Origin: Candidatus Allofournierella excrementigallinarum | GTDB lineage: Bacteria > Bacillota > Clostridia > Oscillospirales > Ruminococcaceae | Length of the DNA: 35,811 nucleotides | Assembly: GCA_019119025.1 (NCBI GenBank) | Contig: DWXV01000022.1 | Span: 1-35,811, forward strand | Direction of reading: 5' to 3' | Part shown: positions 31,115-35,811 of the stretch, in pieces | How the letters are laid out: each line of letters opens with the position of its first letter | Position numbering within the stretch: position 1 is the stretch's first letter | Program-made: the position numbers and the translations under genes | Notes under the pieces: model-generated | The model's database searches: none | Seen by the model: the letters and a program-made list of their open reading frames with translations, nothing else | What the model was told of the DNA's origin: nothing

Positions 31115-31147
31115 GGGGCGCGGCTAAGAGCTGCGCCCCGTTTTTTT
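31115..31147 (+). terminator. intrinsic terminator after the BIG2 remnant
   Basis: GGGGCGC...GCGCCCC stem (31115-31139) with an inner GCT/AGC, then GTTTTTTT. It now serves the kinase end of the imported operon as well. Confidence 0.88.
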
Positions 31148-31160
31148 AACAACGCGCCTC

Positions 31161-31191
31161 TTGACAATATAGTTGCTATACCCTTTATGAT
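31161..31191 (+). promoter_or_regulatory. promoter of the YitT-family gene
   Basis: Consensus TTGACA (31161-31166). The -10 is either TTTATG at 31184-31189 (17-base spacer) or TATGAT at 31186-31191 (19-base spacer). Confidence 0.55.
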
Positions 31192-31222
31192 GGGAGAAAA
31201 GAACAAACAGAGAAGGGTTAAA

Positions 31223-31894
31223 ATGAGAACAGTCAAAAGAGCGAACAAAAAGCAGGCCGCGGCCCGGGCGGCCAAAAAGGTGCTGGTCATCGTGCTGGGC
31301 GCGGCCATCTACACCTTCGGCATCCACAACATCCACCAGCGCACCGCCATCACCGAGGGCGGCATCATCGGCCTGATGCTGCTCATCGAGCACTGGTTTT
31401 CCATCTCCCCGGCCTACATCACGCCGGTGCTGGACTTTTTGTGCTATCTGCTGGCCTTCCGCTTTTTGGGCGGGGGCTTCATCCGCGACTCCATCATCGC
31501 CACGCTGGCGGTGTCCGGCTGGTACAAGGTGTGGGAGCAGTTTTCGCCCATGCTGCCGGACCTGTCGGCCCATCCGCTGGCGGCGGCGCTGGCCGGCGCG
31601 CTGTTCGTGGGCGTGGGCGTGGGGCTCATCATCCGTCAGGGCGGTTCCGGAAGCGGCGACGACGCTTTGGCCCTCACCATCTCCCACGTCACCGGCTGGC
31701 GGCTGTCCGGCGCCTACCTTTTCACCGACCTGACGGTGCTGGCGCTGTCGCTGAGCTACATCCCCTTCCAGCGCATCCTGTTTTCCCTCATCACCGTCAC
31801 CGTCTCCTCCTTCCTCATCGACCGGGTGCAGGGCCTGGGCAGGGGCGGCATGTCCCGGGGCGGCGGGCGGCCCGCACCGGCTGAAACGGCATGA
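31223..31894 (+). CDS. YitT-family (DUF161) membrane protein
   Basis: 223 residues with a basic N-terminus and about five to six transmembrane helices; TFGIHNIHQRTAITEGGIIGLMLLI and the RQGGSGSGDDALALTISHVTG loop are family signatures. It is shorter than typical YitT (~280 residues) because the C-terminal DUF2179 cytoplasmic domain is absent; it ends in a Gly/Arg/Pro tail. Function of the family is unknown. ATG 31223 has AGAAGGG 6 bases upstream; an upstream ATG at 31187 is inside the promoter. Confidence 0.88.
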   Translation: MRTVKRANKKQAAARAAKKVLVIVLGAAIYTFGIHNIHQRTAITEGGIIGLMLLIEHWFSISPAYITPVLDFLCYLLAFRFLGGGFIRDSIIATLAVSGWYKVWEQFSPMLPDLSAHPLAAALAGALFVGVGVGLIIRQGGSGSGDDALALTISHVTGWRLSGAYLFTDLTVLALSLSYIPFQRILFSLITVTVSSFLIDRVQGLGRGGMSRGGGRPAPAETA

Positions 31895-31939
31895 CAAAAC
31901 GGCGTGGCCTTTCTGGCCGCGCCGTTTTGTCATGCTTTT
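31889..31939. terminator. bidirectional terminator between the YitT-family and FtsX-type genes
   Basis: GCATGACAAAACGGCG and its complement form a 16-base stem extended by GGCC pairing, with TTTT after it on the plus strand; it includes the stop codon of the YitT-family gene. Confidence 0.8.
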
Positions 31940-31946
31940 GAAAAAT

Positions 31947-34900
31947 TCATTCGGGGGCTTTCATGCTTTCCACCATGCTGATGTTCTTCAGCTTGCGGTA
32001 CATCACAAGGTTCACCAGCACGCTGAACAGGATGGTCAGAAGGGCCGACCACACAAAGCTCATGGGATAGATGGAGCGGCCGAACATCACCATGTCCACC
32101 TCGGCGGTGCGGATGACGAAGGTGTGCAGCGCGATGCCGAACAAAAGGCCGCAGGCCGTGCCGATGAGGGTGAGGATGGAGGTCTCCCGGTAGATGTAGG
32201 CCCCCACCTCGTTGTCGTAGAAGCCCAGCACCTTGATGGTGGCCAGTTCCTTCGAGCGCTCGGTGATGTTGATGTTGGTCAGGTTATACAGCACCACAAA
32301 GGCCAGCGCCCCCGCCGCGATGATGAGCACCACCACGATGTAGTTGATGCTGTCCAGGCTTTGGCGGAAACTGGCGGTGATCTCGTGGGTGAACTGGGCG
32401 CCCGCCACGTCCCGGCATTTCAGCAGGGCGGTGGACAGTTCGTCCTCGGCCTCGGGGGTGTTTATCCCGTCCGCCAGGCCGCAGTAGAGCAGGTTCACCT
32501 CCGGGTCCGCCCCAAAGGCTTCGCGGTAGACGTCCGCGCTCATGTAGACGTAGTGGTAGACGTAGTTTTCGCACACGCCGGTGATGGTGAAAGAAGCCTT
32601 TTCGCCGTCGGCGTTTTCCACCGTGATGGCGTCGCCCACGCCCACGTCCTGGCGCTCGGCCAGCTTTTCGGTGATGACCACCGAGCCCTCCTCAAAGGGC
32701 ACGGCTTCGCCGGTGGTGCGCTGGCGGAAGGTGAAGTAGTCGTTCAGCGCCCCGGTGTCGCTGGGCACGGCGATGTAGACATTGTCCTCCTCATTGCCCT
32801 CCTTGGGCACCACGGTGGCGTCCTCCTGAGTCATGGCCAGCCAGCCGGTGATCCTGGAGCCATCCTCCAGAATGGCCGCGAGGTCCCGCCCTTCCAGGGC
32901 GCTTTCGTCCTGCAGGGAGACCAGCATCTGATAGTGGGCCAGCTGGTTGAACTGCTTTTCCACGATGTCGGAGATGGAATCGCGCACGCCGAAGCCGGTC
33001 ACCAGCAGCGCCGTGCAGCCGGCGATGCCCACCACCGTCATGAAGAAGCGCTTTTTGTAAAGGAACAGGTTGCGGGCGGTGACTTTGTGGGTGAACCGCA
33101 GCCGCCGCCACACCGGGCCGATGTGCTCCAGCAGGATGCGCTTGCCGGCTTTGGGGGCCTTGGGCAGCATCAGGCTGGCGGGCTGCTCCCGCAGCTCGGC
33201 CCAGCAGGCGTTCAAAGTGGCCAGCAGGGTGCAGGCGACGGCCGCGCCGGTGGCCAGCAGCCCGAAGCCCCAGTTGAAGGGGGTCAGCAGTTCGGGCAGG
33301 TCGTACATGATGTTGTAGGCGCTGAGGATGATGCGGGGGAACAGCTGCATGCCGACGAGCATGCCCGCCGCGCTGCCCGCCAGGCTGGCGGCCGTGGCGT
33401 AAAGGATATACTTGGCGGCGATCTGGCCGCGGGTGTAGCCCAGGGCTTTCATGGTGCCCACCTGGCCCCGCTCCTCCTCCACCATGCGGGTCATGGTGGT
33501 CAGCGCCACCAGCGCCGCCACCAGGAAGAAGAACACCGGGAACACCGTGGCGATGGCGGCGATCTTGTCGGCGTTGTCGCCGTAGCTGGAAAAGCCCGCG
33601 TTGTCGCTGCGGTCGCCCAGCACCCACTTGCCCTTTTCGATCTGGCGCACTTCGCTCTCGGCGTCCAGGATCTCCTCCTTGCCGTCGGCCAGCTCGGCTT
33701 CGGCCTCGGCCTTGGCGTCCTCGTATTCCGCTTCGCCGTCGATGAGCTCCTGCCGGCCCTCCTCCAGTTCGGCCAGGCCGTCGGCGTACTGCTGGCGCGC
33801 GTCCAGCAGGTCGGCGTCCGCGTCGGCAAAGGCCTTCTCGGTGGAGGCGATGGTGTCGTTCAGCTCCTGCTCCTTGGCCTGGAGCTCGGCCCACCCGTCG
33901 CTGAGCTGTTTGCGCCCGGCGTTGATCTGGCCCTGCTGGGCGTCCAGCGCCGCCAGCGACGCGTCCAGGGTGGCGCCCTGGGCGGCCAGCGCCTTCAGGC
34001 CGTCCCGCAGGCCGGTCAGCTGCACCACCAGAGCCGGGTCAAGGCCCGGAACGCCAGCGCCGGTGCTGCCGGACCCGTCTTCGCCGGTGGTGCCGGACCC
34101 GTCTCCGTCGCCGGTCTGGCTGCCGGTGCCGCCGTCCAAGGTGTCAAGGGCGATGTCGATGGCCTCGATGGTGGCGGCGTCCGATGTGTCGTCAAGTTCG
34201 ATGAGGCCCATCTGTGCCAGCACCGGGGCCACCTGGCTCCAGAACTGATCCTTGCCGGCCTTCATCTGCTCCAGCTGGGCGCGGCCCGCGTCCAGCTGCT
34301 CCTGAGCATCGTCCAGCTGGCCTTGCGTGTCCAGGATCTTTTCCTTGGCGTCGGCAATTTCCTGCTTGTAGCCGGGCAGCAGGAGATAAAACTCGTTTTT
34401 GTTTGTGTCCAGCACTGCCTGGCCGTTGTCGATCTCCACCTTGGCGTCCGCCAGCTCCTGCTCGGCGTCGGCCAGCTCGGCCCAGCCGTCTTTCAGCTCC
34501 TGTTCGGCGTCCGCCAGTTCCTGCTCGGCCTCGGCCTTCTTGTCGTTGTATTCCGCCCAGGCGTCGGCCAGCTCGGCCTCGGCTTCGTCGATGATCTCGT
34601 CGTAGCGGGCCTGCACCCGCTCGTCCTTGATGGCTTCCAGCCCTTCCATCACCGCGTCCACCTTGTTCTCGTAGACCGCGGAGAAGGAATTCAGCTCGTC
34701 AGCACCCTCCACCGAGAGGTAGAAGGTGGTGTAGTAGTCCATGTCAAAGCTGGATTCGGGGGCGTAGGCGAACAGGGCGATGGTGCCGGTGCCGGCGCTG
34801 GTGTATTCCGCTTCCACCGAGAAATAGGCCGCCGAGCGCACGGTGCCCACCACGGTGAAGGAATCGGGCAGCGCGCCGGTGATGTCCTCGTCGTTCTCGG

Positions 34901-35387
34901 CCTGGTCAACGGTCAGCACGTCCCCGATGGCGGGGATGGCGCCGGAAAAATCCTTGGTCAGGCCCACGGCGATCTCGCCGGGGGCAGAGGGCATCCGCCC
35001 ATCCACCAGGGTCAGCCGGTTGAACCGATCTTCCTCGGGCAGGCTTTCTTCGGGGATGCTCTGCAGCCGGGTGGTCAGGCTCTCGCCGCTTTCGCTGGTG
35101 AGAACCAGGTCCATGTCCCGGGCGGGCATGACCTCTTCCACGCCCTCCACCGCCCGCACGGCGGAAAGGTCCTCGCCGGTGAGGCCCTGGGTGGACTGTA
35201 TCTTGATGTCGTAGAGGCCGGCCTCGCGGCAGTAGGTGTCGGCGGAAAGGCGCATGTCCACCGGCGAGGCCAGCAGGCCGGAGAGGAAGCCCACGCCCAG
35301 CGCCACGATGGCGAAGATGGCCACAAAGCGGGAGAGGCTTGCGCGCACGGTGCGCAGGATGGACTTCCAGTAGGTACGGTTCAGCAA
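31947..35387 (-). CDS. large FtsX/MacB-type ABC permease with coiled-coil extracellular domain
   Basis: 1146 residues. One N-terminal helix (about 21-40), a large outside region, then three helices of a first FtsX domain (~610-740), a second MacB-like periplasmic-type part, and a second FtsX domain (~1020-1140). The outer region contains two long heptad-rich arms, about 262-382 and 465-585 (repeated AEQELADAEQEL-type units), joined by a Gly/Ser/Thr/Asp hinge at 419-446, so it probably forms a helical hairpin reaching towards the cell wall. Such permeases act as mechanotransmitters or exporters with a LolD/MacB-type ATPase. Start is TTG at 35387, 7 bases after the ATPase stop, with only a weak GGTGA site. 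Confidence 0.9.
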   Translation of the reverse strand: MLNRTYWKSILRTVRASLSRFVAIFAIVALGVGFLSGLLASPVDMRLSADTYCREAGLYDIKIQSTQGLTGEDLSAVRAVEGVEEVMPARDMDLVLTSESGESLTTRLQSIPEESLPEEDRFNRLTLVDGRMPSAPGEIAVGLTKDFSGAIPAIGDVLTVDQAENDEDITGALPDSFTVVGTVRSAAYFSVEAEYTSAGTGTIALFAYAPESSFDMDYYTTFYLSVEGADELNSFSAVYENKVDAVMEGLEAIKDERVQARYDEIIDEAEAELADAWAEYNDKKAEAEQELADAEQELKDGWAELADAEQELADAKVEIDNGQAVLDTNKNEFYLLLPGYKQEIADAKEKILDTQGQLDDAQEQLDAGRAQLEQMKAGKDQFWSQVAPVLAQMGLIELDDTSDAATIEAIDIALDTLDGGTGSQTGDGDGSGTTGEDGSGSTGAGVPGLDPALVVQLTGLRDGLKALAAQGATLDASLAALDAQQGQINAGRKQLSDGWAELQAKEQELNDTIASTEKAFADADADLLDARQQYADGLAELEEGRQELIDGEAEYEDAKAEAEAELADGKEEILDAESEVRQIEKGKWVLGDRSDNAGFSSYGDNADKIAAIATVFPVFFFLVAALVALTTMTRMVEEERGQVGTMKALGYTRGQIAAKYILYATAASLAGSAAGMLVGMQLFPRIILSAYNIMYDLPELLTPFNWGFGLLATGAAVACTLLATLNACWAELREQPASLMLPKAPKAGKRILLEHIGPVWRRLRFTHKVTARNLFLYKKRFFMTVVGIAGCTALLVTGFGVRDSISDIVEKQFNQLAHYQMLVSLQDESALEGRDLAAILEDGSRITGWLAMTQEDATVVPKEGNEEDNVYIAVPSDTGALNDYFTFRQRTTGEAVPFEEGSVVITEKLAERQDVGVGDAITVENADGEKASFTITGVCENYVYHYVYMSADVYREAFGADPEVNLLYCGLADGINTPEAEDELSTALLKCRDVAGAQFTHEITASFRQSLDSINYIVVVLIIAAGALAFVVLYNLTNINITERSKELATIKVLGFYDNEVGAYIYRETSILTLIGTACGLLFGIALHTFVIRTAEVDMVMFGRSIYPMSFVWSALLTILFSVLVNLVMYRKLKNISMVESMKAPE

Positions 35388-35394
35388 CGTTCGT

Positions 35395-35811
35395 TCACCA
35401 CTCGATCTGTTCCACCGGCGTGGGGTTGGGATTCGTCTCGTTGGAGATGGCCTGGCCGCTCTTGATGCGGATCACCCGGTCCGCCATGGCGGTGAGGGCG
35501 CTGTTGTGGGTGATGACGATCACCGTGCGGCGGGTGTTCCGGCAGGTGTCCTGCAAAAGTTTCAGCACCTGTTTGCCGGTGTTGTAGTCCAGCGCGCCGG
35601 TGGGCTCATCGCACAAAAGGATCTTCGGGTTCTTGGCCAGCGCCCGGGCGATGGACACCCGCTGCTGCTCGCCGCCCGAAAGCTGCGCCGGAAAGTTGGC
35701 CATCCGCTGCCCCAGGCCCACATGCTCCAGCGTCTCGGCGGCAGGCAGGGGGTCGCGGCAGATCTCGCTGGCCAACTCCACGTTCTCCAGCGCCGTGAGG
35801 TTTTGCACCAG
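35395..35811 (-). CDS. ABC transporter ATPase, MacB/LolD type (partial, 5' end outside window)
   Basis: The last ~138 residues of an ATPase whose start lies beyond the window. Signature [15 protein letters not shown], Walker [13 protein letters not shown] and switch His in VITHN are canonical. The [17 protein letters not shown] wording is typical of MacB/LolD/SalX-type ATPases that energise FtsX-like permeases. It immediately precedes the large permease gene and is surely its partner. Confidence 0.93.
   Translation of the reverse strand: MVQNLTALENVELASEICRDPLPAAETLEHVGLGQRMANFPAQLSGGEQQRVSIARALAKNPKILLCDEPTGALDYNTGKQVLKLLQDTCRNTRRTVIVITHNSALTAMADRVIRIKSGQAISNETNPNPTPVEQIEW

Noticed and set aside
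31932-35465. A 1177-codon open frame antisense to the FtsX-type permease
   Set aside because: It exists because the permease codons are GC-rich and lack complementary stops; the translation is His/Gly/Val-rich with no domain, and the opposite strand encodes clear FtsX domains.
1-35811. CRISPR array, prophage, IS element or rRNA
   Set aside because: No regularly spaced repeats, capsid or tail genes, transposase or rRNA sequence were seen in either strand.

Overview
The window is 35.8 kb of a GC-rich, low-redundancy bacterial chromosome. Gene content points to an anaerobic Clostridia member, probably an Oscillospiraceae/Ruminococcaceae-type gut bacterium: sigma-A promoters and strong GGAGG ribosome sites, a two-gene SufC/SufB-type Fe-S assembly system with no other suf genes, a PepV-like dipeptidase, a UMF1-family carrier, DUF1846 and DUF368 proteins, a PdaA-like deacetylase and a NusG-domain-II membrane protein. 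The genus is an inference; no rRNA or marker gene is present.

Layout. 1-620: two overlapping small XRE regulators (minus strand) divergent from a SLOG/DUF1273 protein. 1.2-3.0 kb: exonuclease III and a DUF368 undecaprenyl-phosphate translocase. 3.1-5.7 kb: a four-gene operon of an ECF sigma factor, a zinc anti-sigma factor and two unknown membrane proteins. 5.8-8.4 kb: a UMF1 transporter and a zinc-dependent phospholipase C-like protein. 8.4-11.2 kb: a NYN-LOTUS protein divergent from the minimal Fe-S pair. 11.2-15.0 kb: two tandem Na+/Pi symporter-PhoU proteins, each with Pho-box-like repeats near its promoter. 15.4-16.7 kb: PdaA-like deacetylase and NusG-II protein. 16.8-19.9 kb: PepV-like dipeptidase convergent with DUF1846. 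20.03-20.10 kb: tRNA-Val(CAC).

20.15-30.99 kb looks like an inserted accessory block of lower GC and different codon use, directly behind the tRNA terminator. Its left end is a 5'-truncated reading frame that overlaps a HipA-like kinase. Its right end abuts the last ~37 codons of a host-like Ig-like (BIG2) protein. The main cargo is one apparent catabolic operon: GntR/UTRA regulator with a perfect palindromic operator on its own -10, two 63%-identical creatininase-family amidohydrolases, a complete dipeptide/oligopeptide-type ABC importer, and a PfkB-family sugar kinase. This reads as an uptake, amide-hydrolysis and sugar-phosphorylation route for an unidentified, probably sugar-linked amide. 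The importer's two ATPases carry matching deviations that all fall in one composite ATP site.

31.0-35.8 kb returns to host-like composition: a YitT-family membrane protein, then on the minus strand a very large FtsX-type permease with two long coiled-coil arms and the start-less end of its ATPase partner, cut by the window edge.
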